A program made the position numbers and the translations under genes. A stretch of 63,413 bases of DNA from Oscillatoria sp. CS-180. GTDB taxonomy: Bacteria > Cyanobacteriota > Cyanobacteriia > Phormidesmidales > Phormidesmidaceae. Each line of letters opens with the position of its first letter. The stretch's first letter is position 1. Under the pieces are notes generated by a model. The model saw only the letters and a list, made by a program, of their open reading frames with translations, searched no databases and was not told where the DNA came from. This document shows positions 52,869 through 62,312 of the stretch, piece by piece. The stretch lies in assembly GCF_028330965.1 (NCBI RefSeq), contig NZ_JAQMUB010000007.1, positions 1-63,413 on the forward strand, in the 5' to 3' direction.

Positions 52869-53544
52869 AGATAAAAGGCTTTCAATATGCATGGCATTGA
52901 GTCTGAGATATTAAAAGAAGTCAGGACTTACACCGTTAAACCTAGCTTTGGATCCTTAACCGACTAATATTAGAGTACTATTTCTTTGCGATAGTTTGGG
53001 GTAGTTCAGCTCTAAGTCAAAATCAAATCAAATCAACAATAGGTCTTGATATTGATGGCATTATTGCTTTACGCTAATTCTAGTTAACTTGATTTATTAG
53101 TTTTGCTCAATTGCAACCATTGTTTGCAACTAATTTCATGGAGATCACAGGCCCATGAAGTTTTCAAACCAGTGACTAATCCCGCTACGCAGAATTAAAA
53201 CTTAGAATTCAAATCTAAGGCAGATAAGCTTTTCCAGGGTTTTGAACGGTGAGCCTATTTCTGCCGTAGCGCACTGGCAAGTCAGTCAGCAGAGACAATA
53301 TGCGGAAAAAATCAAATATGACAGAAGCTTTACCATTCTTGCCTCGAAGGCAAAAGTATGGGCTGAAATATCTTTGACCGCATCTCTATTGGCAGGTTTC
53401 TATTCAAGTCAGGTGTGCACCTGTCGTGATGGTACCTAAGACCTTTTATGTCATATTGTTAACTTGAAAAATTCTGAAATTGTCACCCAATAACGTCTTA
53501 AAACTACATAGAAACGCAACGATTAATTCTGCAAGAGAGTTAGC

Positions 53545-55203
53545 ATGCCAAAGATAAAAACCCAGCGAGAGGGCAATACCTGCAAGGTCTTGTGTCCATT
53601 TCCTAGAGGTAAGAGCACTGAACATATTATCGATTCGACAAACTGGAATAGTATTGACGAACCTTCAGAAATAGTTTGTCTTGATGATAGCGATATCGTT
53701 AGACAGTTAGCTTCGCTCAGGGACAGGCAAGATGTGCTTTATATCGAAGGTCGCTGCACTCCTGGATCTCCATTTTTGCAGTCCTCTGATTATGGGCAGA
53801 AGATCTCTGCCAGTGAATTGATCAAGGCGTTACTTAAAAATCTAGATTTAAATTTTCCAGGGATTATTCAAATTTGCGCCTGTTACTCTTCTAGGCCAGT
53901 CCACTCTTGTGGACAAAGGTTTGCGTCGTTTGCTCAACAGTTCGTGGATGAAATGTGGGCGTCAGGTTATAAAAAATGTTCTTTCTATAGCTACGATAAG
54001 GCGGCAACCGCTGATCTAATAGCCCAGGAAAGTTATAACTGGCCGGAAGAAAACTGGACCATGAACAATCAAGCTTCTGCTGTACGGGTGAAAGTTGTTC
54101 CTGCACAGTCCTCTTCAAGGATTGTCGAAGCACTTCTCGAAGAAACCGATAACTATAAGAACTATGCTTCTCTAGATCTGGTGCCCAGCGTTCAGCTCTG
54201 TTCCAAAGATATGACTATCGATGAGTGCTTAGCAACTTGGACCGAAGTCACTAAATCTTTGTTTAATACTCAAATACGAAACCCTGATGAATTTTCAGCT
54301 GACTTTGAGGCATACCGGTTAAAGGAAATTGTTTTCATCGCTACGCAATTTAAGGCCCAAGTCTTTAATCGCACTGTTGGACATACCCGGTCAGGTGCTG
54401 CTGACCACTTAGTTTTAGAGGTTTACCTAGCGGGTAGTGGTACAGGTTGCCTGGGTGATGATTTTATTGCTATGTCGCCCTATCAAGTCAACCTGTTCGA
54501 TTACCGCAAAACTCTTTTTATCGATGTTGAAGATGCCAGCCTCATTTCTTTCGTCATTCCTAAAGATTTAGTACGTTCTGTCAGTGTTGAGAGTTTTCCA
54601 ACTCAGCTATGGCATACGCGATCGCCCCAGGGCAGGTTATTGGTGTCAACCATGAAAGAACTACGGAAAATTATTCCTGAAACTCCACAGGAGAACGCTG
54701 AGGTGCTGTCTCATGCACTGGTGGGGTTAATCAACGGTTTAATGTCTCCCAAACCGCAGCGTACGACCCAAGAGCAACACTATGTGCAATCATCAACCCT
54801 GCAGGCCATGAAAGAGTTTATTCAAAACAACCTGCATCAACCAGAATTAGATACTCAACAAATTTGTACGGCGTTTCACTGTTCACGAGCAACCGTGTAT
54901 CGTTGCTTTAAGGAAGAGTCTGGCGTTGAGGGTTACATTCGCAGCCAGCGACTAAAGCGAGCCTTTAGTAAACTCTCGAAGGCTCAGCCTGGCAATACGA
55001 AAATGCCAATCTACAGCATTGCTCTAGCTTCAGGATTTACAGACCCAGCCCATTTTTCTCGACTATTTAAACGGACCTTTGGAATAACGCCATCTGAGGT
55101 ACTTTACAGCAAACCGGACCAGGTCTTAGCCGCTCCAGTTAGTCTCAGTCTAGGTCTCTCTAACAGGGATCAAATCGAAGCCTTTAGAAGTTGGTTAGGC
55201 TAG
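53545..55203 (+). CDS. AraC-family regulator with caspase-like N-terminal domain
   Basis: 552 residues, in contrast to about 300 for typical AraC proteins. The C-terminus has two AraC helix-turn-helix units (DTQQICTAFHCSRATVYRCF and MPIYSIALASGFTDPAHFSR, then LFKRTFGITPSEVL). Residues about 235-400 resemble the AraC_binding_2 sensor (YRLKEIVFIATQFKAQVFNR, TLFIDVEDASLISFVIP). Residues about 40-190 look like a clan CD (caspase-fold) domain: VLYIEGRCTPGSPF where GHG is usual, IIQICACYSSRP with a Cys, and SFAQQFVDEMWASGYKKCSF. The catalytic His seems lost, so it may only bind. It is the likely activator for the 22-bp spaced boxes. Confidence 0.85.
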   Translation: MPKIKTQREGNTCKVLCPFPRGKSTEHIIDSTNWNSIDEPSEIVCLDDSDIVRQLASLRDRQDVLYIEGRCTPGSPFLQSSDYGQKISASELIKALLKNLDLNFPGIIQICACYSSRPVHSCGQRFASFAQQFVDEMWASGYKKCSFYSYDKAATADLIAQESYNWPEENWTMNNQASAVRVKVVPAQSSSRIVEALLEETDNYKNYASLDLVPSVQLCSKDMTIDECLATWTEVTKSLFNTQIRNPDEFSADFEAYRLKEIVFIATQFKAQVFNRTVGHTRSGAADHLVLEVYLAGSGTGCLGDDFIAMSPYQVNLFDYRKTLFIDVEDASLISFVIPKDLVRSVSVESFPTQLWHTRSPQGRLLVSTMKELRKIIPETPQENAEVLSHALVGLINGLMSPKPQRTTQEQHYVQSSTLQAMKEFIQNNLHQPELDTQQICTAFHCSRATVYRCFKEESGVEGYIRSQRLKRAFSKLSKAQPGNTKMPIYSIALASGFTDPAHFSRLFKRTFGITPSEVLYSKPDQVLAAPVSLSLGLSNRDQIEAFRSWLG

Positions 55204-55299
55204 ACCGAATATATAGCCTTCGCCAGTTCCGTGAGGGCAAGACGACTATATCTTTAAAGTCCGGCTTGAATGACAACAGTGCTTTTTGAATCCATCAGA

Positions 55300-56631
55300 T
55301 CACGAACTTATCCAGCAGTTGCCGCCTTGGTTCTTGGCTTGCTGTAAGCGCTTCTCACAAAGCTCCAGCAACTGTTCCTCCATATCCATATCAGGCGTGG
55401 GGCACGCAGTGACTAACCCAACGCTAAGAGTGACTACTGAAGGATAGGATACACCTGACCGTGCTAAAGCCTGCTTTTTTGACAGTCCCTGAACCTGTTC
55501 TAACACCTTTTGCGCTATGGTTTCTGCCACAGTTAAAGTTTGCTGTGGCAAAACAATAGAAAAGGTAATCAAGCTGTACCGACAAACCAGCGCATCTAAA
55601 CCGGACACAGACTTAAGGGTTTGAGCCACGCTATACAGCAAAGAATCTATCCAACGTGGAGTGCTCTCCTTGCTGATCAATGAGAAATGATCAACCTGGC
55701 ACAACATCAACGTTAGTGGTTCTTGGGCCTTTAACGCCTGTTGCCAGCTTTCTAGCAGAAACTGATCAAACCGACGACGACTCGCGACCTGAGTCGCTGC
55801 ATCGATCTCGGCCAGCTGTTGTTCTCTTCGAAGTGCTTGCCGCAGTTGCTCATTTTGATCTGCCAGCTGCTGCTGTAACTGCGTCACTTTTAACTGATTC
55901 TCGACTCGCACCAGCACCTCGACTACCTTAAACGGCTTATTGACGTAATCATTGCCACCTACCGAAAAGGCTTTGACTTTGTCCCACGTTTCATCTAGGG
56001 CACTCACAAAAATAACGGCAATATCCTGCGTGGCTGGATTACTTTTGATCTGTTGGCAGACACTATAGCCATCCATCTCCGGCATATGAATGTCCAGTAG
56101 CACTAAGACTGGCTTTTCTTCTGCGATCGCGTCAAGTGCAATCTCACCACTAATCGCCTGCCGAACTCTGTATCCCTCCTCCTCCAGCAAATCTGACAAA
56201 ACCCGTAAGTTCTGAGGTTGGTCATCGACCAGCAAAATACTGCCTGATGTCGGCGGATTAATGTTGCCTAAGGGAAATGCGGTTCTTGGTATTTCAGACG
56301 GCATTTCATCCGGTGAAGACGGGTTGTCATTAGCCAAAACTGGCAGAATCGAGGCCAAGCTTTGCCTCTCTTTTTCTAGCAGAAACCGAACATTTGACTT
56401 GGTGACTTTTTGCCCCAAAGCATCGGACAGGAGTCGCCAAAGCTTAGGTGCAACGCCCTGTTTGACATATTTGCTTGAATAACCAAACTCCACCGCTATC
56501 TGTTCATAGGTTTTGCGTGTTCCTTGCAAAGCGGCGAGTAAAATTTGCCGCTGCAACTCGGTGAAACAAGCTCCTGTTTTGTCAAAAAGTAATGTCTCAG
56601 AAAACATCAAGAGTTCGTTAGCGTCATTCAT
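55300..56631 (-). CDS. response regulator with degenerate GGDEF domain
   Basis: 443 residues. The N-terminal 90 residues hold a helix-turn-helix-like region (LTELQRQILLAALQGTRKTY, EQIAVEFGYSSKYVKQGVAP), similar to the N-terminal HTH of vWA-MoxR-associated proteins. A receiver domain follows (about 130-250), with ILLVDDQPQNLRVLSDLLEE, phospho-acceptor Asp in LVLLDIHMPEMDGYSV and Lys in YVNKPFK. Then a coiled coil and a GGDEF-like domain (about 280-440) whose GG(D/E)EF is replaced by YSLITF, so it should not make cyclic di-GMP. It follows the large kinase gene by 62 bp and is probably its partner. Confidence 0.85.
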   Translation of the reverse strand: MNDANELLMFSETLLFDKTGACFTELQRQILLAALQGTRKTYEQIAVEFGYSSKYVKQGVAPKLWRLLSDALGQKVTKSNVRFLLEKERQSLASILPVLANDNPSSPDEMPSEIPRTAFPLGNINPPTSGSILLVDDQPQNLRVLSDLLEEEGYRVRQAISGEIALDAIAEEKPVLVLLDIHMPEMDGYSVCQQIKSNPATQDIAVIFVSALDETWDKVKAFSVGGNDYVNKPFKVVEVLVRVENQLKVTQLQQQLADQNEQLRQALRREQQLAEIDAATQVASRRRFDQFLLESWQQALKAQEPLTLMLCQVDHFSLISKESTPRWIDSLLYSVAQTLKSVSGLDALVCRYSLITFSIVLPQQTLTVAETIAQKVLEQVQGLSKKQALARSGVSYPSVVTLSVGLVTACPTPDMDMEEQLLELCEKRLQQAKNQGGNCWISS

Positions 56632-56693
56632 GCTTTATCCCCTCCAATCGTTAACGCTTAGTCACTGAAGTAGAAAGATCGGATAGGGTGTTG

Positions 56694-59600
56694 CTATAAA
56701 TCGATGTTTTTCAAAGCTGTCCTCAACTGACGATAGTCATAGTTCTCAGCTAGCTTCAGCAAATACTGTGCAACATTAGTGTGAGTCTCCAAGAGAGGAT
56801 GGCTCAGTAGATTCACAACCTTTAGACCATCAAGCCGTTTTGCTGCTTGGTCTAGCGCATTTCGCCAAGTTGACGGCATTGAACTCAAAACTTGGGCAAT
56901 CTCAGCTTCAGTGACGATGGTAAAACTTGGACTGTTCAACTGATTTGACTCATCTTTTAAGGGCATCGGTTCAAGTCTCTGAGGAGCAACCTCCGCTAGA
57001 CTCGATTGGCTATGAGCTGTGAACGAAAATATAGATCCTTGCTTCAGTTGACTCTTCACAGCAATTTCTCCTCCCATTAGCTTGGCAAACTGTTGGCTAA
57101 TTGCTAGACCTAATCCAGTCCCTGTTTTTGTCTTTACGCCACTATCGGTTTGCTCAAAAGGGACAAATAGCTTAGATAGCTGATCAGCAGCGATCCCCTC
57201 ACCAGTATCTTCAACCTCAAAATAGAGACTTTGAGCGTTACTCTTTATCCGTAAAGTAATGTGGCCCTGGCAAGTAAATTTAAAGGCATTACTGAGCAGA
57301 TTAATAAGAATCTGACAAATCTTTTTCTCATCCCCCACAAACTGTAGCGGTAAATCCACTGCCGGTTCTAGGGAAAATTGCAATCCTTTTTGTTCAATAC
57401 GCAATCGAAAAAGAGCCTCGATGGTTTCTAAAAGATGCCTTAGCTCAAAGCAAGTTTCTTTAAGTGTTTGCTTACCAGCTTCTAGCTTAGAAAATTCTAA
57501 AATTTCGTTGATTAGATCCAAAAGGTGCTCACCGCTATGGTGAACGAGCTTGAGGCGTTCCTGATGAGGCTCAGCTAGCGTGACGTCTCGCGCCATAATT
57601 TGGCTAAAGCCCAAAATCGAATTCAAGGGAGTACGTAGCTCGTGACTCATACTGGCTAAAAATCTTCCCTTAGCTTGGCTAGCCAGCTCGGCTGTCTCTT
57701 TCGCTACCTGAAGTTCCATCGTACGTTCGGCAACCTTCTGCTCAAGCGTTGTATACAGCTGAGCATTTTTCAGAGAAATGGCGACCTGGGTCGAGAGCAA
57801 ATTAAGGATTTGCATACGCTCGCGCGTAAAGGCCCCAGTAACTAAATTGTTCTCTAGGTATAAGATGCCAACTAATTTTCCCTGCAAAATGAGTGGCATA
57901 CACAAAGCTGACTTGGTCTGATGCTGCCGGATGTAAGCATCTTGAGTAAAATCTCCAGTAGCGATCGCGTCATGCAGCACCACGCTTTTTCGCGTATGTC
58001 TGACGTAGTTAAATAGTCCAACCGGAACTGCACCCTCAACGGGTAAACCAACTAAGACTTGGGGGGGTTCATCGACATCCACACGCCCCGTTGCCTCAAT
58101 GTAAAACTGTCCGTCTGTTTCCAAAATAAGGTAACCGCTTTGAGCCCCCGCATTTTCCATCAAGACAGTCATCAACTGAGCTAACACCTTCTCCAGCACA
58201 ATTTCGCGAGTGATCGCTTGGGAAGCCTTCATCAAGGACTGTAAATCTAAGTCTATGGCCCCTGAGGCGATCACCGATTGGGTCTCTGTGAATAGGGAAT
58301 TGGAGACTCCAGTACCTGTAGAGGGACTGAGCCACTGGGCATATTGCTGCTCCAGTTGTTGAACTTTGAACTTTGCGCCCCAGAGTTCATAAGCGTGACG
58401 GGCCTTGTACCAATAGCCCTGAGCAAATTCCGGTTTGTCCTGACTCAACCAAAACTTGGCTGCGAGTTCGTTGGCTAGGGCCTCTTCCTGGATAAACTTT
58501 TGGTCTAAAGCCGCAGCAATAGCCTGATCATAGAGCCTGCAGGCATCCCAAAAGTGCTGGTCAATTCGAGCTAACTCGGCTTCGACCAGCCAAAACTTAT
58601 GCAAAAAGTTTTCTGGACAGCTTTGAGACCAACGCTGTAGTTCCAACTGTAATTCTGTGATTTCCTGACGGTACGCGACTTGAGCCTGAGGGGACGCCGT
58701 GGCATGAAGCTGAAGGAGAATGAGCGAGGTATACAAATTTAAGGTCGCGTTGGAGACCACGCCCAAGATGTAGCTTCGCAGCTTCTTCGCTTGCCGCGCA
58801 TACTCTAGAGCTGTATGAGGATCTCCCGACAAATAGAGCAACATCGCCCTCAGAATGTAGTAGCGACAGAGGCCACTAAAGCTTTTATGGGCTGTACAGT
58901 CACGAACATAGCTAGCTTCGTCAGTTGAGTCTAAAGGGAACTGGGCTGGATCTCTGAGGGTTGCGATCGCGGACTGATAGCCTAGCAGGGCATCGATAGC
59001 CCATTGATTTTTGACTTTCTGGCAAAAGGACAAGGCCTCTTGCAAGTCAATAGTCAATGCATCGAGAGCTTTACCTTGAAAAAATAAATTAGAGATGCGA
59101 TAGCTGAGGGTGTATCCCACATATTGCAGTTCGCCGGACTCGATACCTGCCTGCACTCCAGTTTGATTAATAGCATCAGCAGCATTCACGGGTTTAACCC
59201 AGGAATGCACAAAATTGCTGAGGATAAAACAGGCACGCGATTTTTGCGTCAGATTGTGGTATCGCTCACTCAGCTTCAGGGAAACCCTACAAGATTCATA
59301 GCTTGCGGGATAATCCTGCAGCACTGAGCCCAGCAAGGTGCCGTAGTTGGAGTACCCATAGCATGATGCAGGTGAGTTGCCGTACTTCAAAAAGAGACGA
59401 ATTGAAAACACCACAACGATCTGCCAGACTGTTTGATTGAAACGATAGGCCGCAGACCCCATGTTGGAGAGAAGCTTGATGGCAAGTCGTTGCTCGGGCT
59501 GTTCAATTTCAGGTAAATCTAGCAGCGTGATTAGCGGGCGATCGCCCAGTTGCGTTTGCAAGTCGCGATAGCTGTATTCAAACGCCGTTACAAAGTTTTC

Positions 59601-62312
59601 TTTAGGAAAATCAAATCCCAAAAGCTGTAAGGCTTGTCGACCATACTCTAAGGCTTGGGCATAGTCAGTGCGAATTGTAGACTGAACCACCAGCAAGTTA
59701 TAAGCTTCAGCCTGATCTAAAACAGTGTTAGCTTCAGCCAAAATCGTTTCCAATCGATGCTGAGATTGCCTAAAATCGCCCAGGAGATAGGCCACTTTTG
59801 CCTGTTCTTGATAGAGATTTAGGATCAGGGAATAGTGATCGTTCCAAGCCGTCCCAGTTGCCTTATCCAAGCAATTCAGCCCGCTACACAGATAGTTGTG
59901 AGCAGCCTTGTAAGCGGTTGATTGTTTTGATTGTCGGGCAACCGCCAAATTTAAGTGGGCTAGATCAAGCAGAAAACTAGCGTCAGCTATTTGCCGCTGC
60001 CCCAGATTCAGGTGGTCCACAATTTCAAAAAGACGCTCGTGTGGTTGAGTCACAGATTGAGTTTCTTGCTGAAGCAGCAGCTGACCGATTTTAAGATGCT
60101 GCATTTGCTTCTGGTGATCACTCATCAGTCCGTAAGCTGCTTGCTGTACACGGTCATGCAAAAACCGATAGGTTTGAATCAGCAGCGTCTCGTCAGGTTC
60201 AGAGATGGTCAATATTAGCCCCGCCTGAATGGCAGCCTTTAAAGACTGGGCAATGGCAGCTGTCGGTTGACGTTCAATGATTGCCAGTGTCTTGAGATCA
60301 AATTTTTCTCTCAAACAGGCAGCCGAACACAGGAGCCGTTGAGTCGCTTGAGGCAGTTTTTCAAGCTTGTCCGTCATCAACGTCACGACGTTATCCGTCA
60401 TCTCACACGCTTGAATTTGTTGAATATTCCACCGCCAGCAACGCTGATTGAAGTCAAAGAAGACTAGATGTTCAACCACCAATGTTTTCAGAAATTCCCT
60501 CACGAAAAAAGGATTGCCGCCGGTTTTAGTGCTAACCAGATCAGCTAAGTCAGCAACTGTTTGCGTATCACATGTGAACGTATCTGCTAGCATCGCCTGC
60601 ACATGCTGCAAAGTGAGCGGAGTCAGCATAATAGTTGTTTGCTTAAACCCCTCCTCACGTAATGTCTTCAACATAAACATTAGAGGATGAGTCAGGCCAA
60701 TTTCGTTATTGCGATAGGCTCCAATAAAGAGGTGTGATTGCGTTTGTCCTGATACTGAAGCAGACGACTTCCGAACTCTCAACATAAGCTGGATTAACTC
60801 CAGACTAGCTGCGTCGGCCCACTGCAAATCGTCTAAAAAGATGACCAAGGGATGGGCAGGATCATCAAAGACCTGAACAAATCTCTGAAAGATTAAATTA
60901 AATCGGTTATGAGCTTCTACTGCCTCTAAACTGGGCACGGGAGCCTGAGGACCTATGATGAGTTCCAGATCAGGAATCACATCGACAATAACCTGTCCAC
61001 TATTGCCCAATGCCTGTTTGAGCTTAGCCTGGCATGCTTGCAGTTGAGCTTGATTTTCCATCAACAGCAATCGCACTAAATCGCTGAAGGCATCGGCTAT
61101 GGCGGAATAAGGCACATTGCGCTGCCGCTGATCAAATTTTCCCGTAATGAAATACCCTTTTCGCTGAGTAATGAGCTGATCAACTTCCTGAACTAGTACC
61201 GATTTGCCGATGCCAGCGTGACCACAAACGATGACAAATTCAAGGGCTTCCTCAACGATTACTCGATTGAATGTCGTTAGTAAGGTGCTAATCGCCTCCT
61301 CTCGACCATAAAGCTTCTGAGGAATTTTGAGTCGGCTGGAATAGTCCCAAGCTCCCAAAGAAAAGCTTTGAACGGAGCGGTTAGCCTGGATATCACGAAG
61401 ACACCGTTCTAAGTCAGCTTGAATACCTTGAGCACTTTGATAGCGGTCTTCAGCATTTTTATTCAATAGCTTGAGAACAAGTTTTGATAGGACGAGAGGA
61501 ATATCAGGTCTTTTATCTTCCAGCGGGGGAGGGTTTTGAGCTAAATGTTGATGTATTAATTCCAAAGGATCTGCTGCCCTAAAAGGGACTTCTTGAGTTA
61601 GAAGTTCATAGAAAGTCACCCCCAGAGAATAGAAATCAGTCCGATAGTCTAGCAGCCGATTCGTTCGCCCCGTTTGTTCTGGAGACATATACGCTAATGT
61701 GCCTTCCAAAATCTCAGGATTCTTTGGAAAAAGATTGGTTTCGGACAGTTGGGTTGCAAAACTAAAATCAACAATTTTTAATTCGTTCGTCGTGGGATTT
61801 AAAAAGATGCTATTAGGATTAATATCTTTATGAATAATTTGAGAGTGATGAATATAATTTAAGGCCTGGGTAATTTGAATAGCGAGTTTCAGGAAAACGA
61901 TTATCTCCAGATTAACGTGGCAGAAAAGACTGTGAAGAGAGTCGCCTCCAAAATCCTCTAGAATCATGATCAAAGTCTTTTCATGAAGTTTTAAGTCGCA
62001 AGCTCGAACAACATATTTTGACCCGTAACTTGCTGATATGCTGGTTTGTTGCTGTGGATCAGTAATGTTTGTATTTTTAGCTGTGGCGATCAAATTACAG
62101 TTAGGATTTAATAATTGAATAATAGTGTATTCTTGGCGAAAACGCGCTACAGCATCAGGAGAAAAATGGTTAGGGTTTAACTGTTTAAGAATTATGGCTT
62201 TGCACGTAGAAGCCGCATCACTATTCTCAGCTACAGCTCTTGCTCGATAGACTGACAGCCTTGCATTTTCGTAAAGCCGCTGATGCGCTTCATAGCCTGG
62301 CAGATTGAGCAT
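56694..62312 (-). CDS. Ser/Thr kinase-ATPase-GAF-histidine kinase fusion
   Basis: 1872 residues. Order: Ser/Thr kinase-like domain (about 1-290; HKDINPNSIFL and VDFSFAT in place of HRD and DFG), a STAND/AAA ATPase (Walker A CGHAGIGKS, Walker B LVIFLDDLQWAD, about 345-620), a long TPR-like helical region (about 700-1360), a GAF domain (about 1390-1550), and a histidine kinase with H-box FLASMSHELRTPLNSILGFS and ATPase motifs NLLSNAFKF, DTGEGI and GTGLGLAI. No receiver is fused; a short helical tail ends it. Such multi-sensor kinases are typical of filamentous cyanobacteria. The response regulator after it is the probable output. Confidence 0.92.
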   Translation of the reverse strand: MLNLPGYEAHQRLYENARLSVYRARAVAENSDAASTCKAIILKQLNPNHFSPDAVARFRQEYTIIQLLNPNCNLIATAKNTNITDPQQQTSISASYGSKYVVRACDLKLHEKTLIMILEDFGGDSLHSLFCHVNLEIIVFLKLAIQITQALNYIHHSQIIHKDINPNSIFLNPTTNELKIVDFSFATQLSETNLFPKNPEILEGTLAYMSPEQTGRTNRLLDYRTDFYSLGVTFYELLTQEVPFRAADPLELIHQHLAQNPPPLEDKRPDIPLVLSKLVLKLLNKNAEDRYQSAQGIQADLERCLRDIQANRSVQSFSLGAWDYSSRLKIPQKLYGREEAISTLLTTFNRVIVEEALEFVIVCGHAGIGKSVLVQEVDQLITQRKGYFITGKFDQRQRNVPYSAIADAFSDLVRLLLMENQAQLQACQAKLKQALGNSGQVIVDVIPDLELIIGPQAPVPSLEAVEAHNRFNLIFQRFVQVFDDPAHPLVIFLDDLQWADAASLELIQLMLRVRKSSASVSGQTQSHLFIGAYRNNEIGLTHPLMFMLKTLREEGFKQTTIMLTPLTLQHVQAMLADTFTCDTQTVADLADLVSTKTGGNPFFVREFLKTLVVEHLVFFDFNQRCWRWNIQQIQACEMTDNVVTLMTDKLEKLPQATQRLLCSAACLREKFDLKTLAIIERQPTAAIAQSLKAAIQAGLILTISEPDETLLIQTYRFLHDRVQQAAYGLMSDHQKQMQHLKIGQLLLQQETQSVTQPHERLFEIVDHLNLGQRQIADASFLLDLAHLNLAVARQSKQSTAYKAAHNYLCSGLNCLDKATGTAWNDHYSLILNLYQEQAKVAYLLGDFRQSQHRLETILAEANTVLDQAEAYNLLVVQSTIRTDYAQALEYGRQALQLLGFDFPKENFVTAFEYSYRDLQTQLGDRPLITLLDLPEIEQPEQRLAIKLLSNMGSAAYRFNQTVWQIVVVFSIRLFLKYGNSPASCYGYSNYGTLLGSVLQDYPASYESCRVSLKLSERYHNLTQKSRACFILSNFVHSWVKPVNAADAINQTGVQAGIESGELQYVGYTLSYRISNLFFQGKALDALTIDLQEALSFCQKVKNQWAIDALLGYQSAIATLRDPAQFPLDSTDEASYVRDCTAHKSFSGLCRYYILRAMLLYLSGDPHTALEYARQAKKLRSYILGVVSNATLNLYTSLILLQLHATASPQAQVAYRQEITELQLELQRWSQSCPENFLHKFWLVEAELARIDQHFWDACRLYDQAIAAALDQKFIQEEALANELAAKFWLSQDKPEFAQGYWYKARHAYELWGAKFKVQQLEQQYAQWLSPSTGTGVSNSLFTETQSVIASGAIDLDLQSLMKASQAITREIVLEKVLAQLMTVLMENAGAQSGYLILETDGQFYIEATGRVDVDEPPQVLVGLPVEGAVPVGLFNYVRHTRKSVVLHDAIATGDFTQDAYIRQHQTKSALCMPLILQGKLVGILYLENNLVTGAFTRERMQILNLLSTQVAISLKNAQLYTTLEQKVAERTMELQVAKETAELASQAKGRFLASMSHELRTPLNSILGFSQIMARDVTLAEPHQERLKLVHHSGEHLLDLINEILEFSKLEAGKQTLKETCFELRHLLETIEALFRLRIEQKGLQFSLEPAVDLPLQFVGDEKKICQILINLLSNAFKFTCQGHITLRIKSNAQSLYFEVEDTGEGIAADQLSKLFVPFEQTDSGVKTKTGTGLGLAISQQFAKLMGGEIAVKSQLKQGSIFSFTAHSQSSLAEVAPQRLEPMPLKDESNQLNSPSFTIVTEAEIAQVLSSMPSTWRNALDQAAKRLDGLKVVNLLSHPLLETHTNVAQYLLKLAENYDYRQLRTALKNIDL

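Noticed and set aside
53242-53439. 65-residue frame upstream of the AraC-type gene
   Set aside because: TTG start, no ribosome-binding site, no motif; reads like an untranslated gap.
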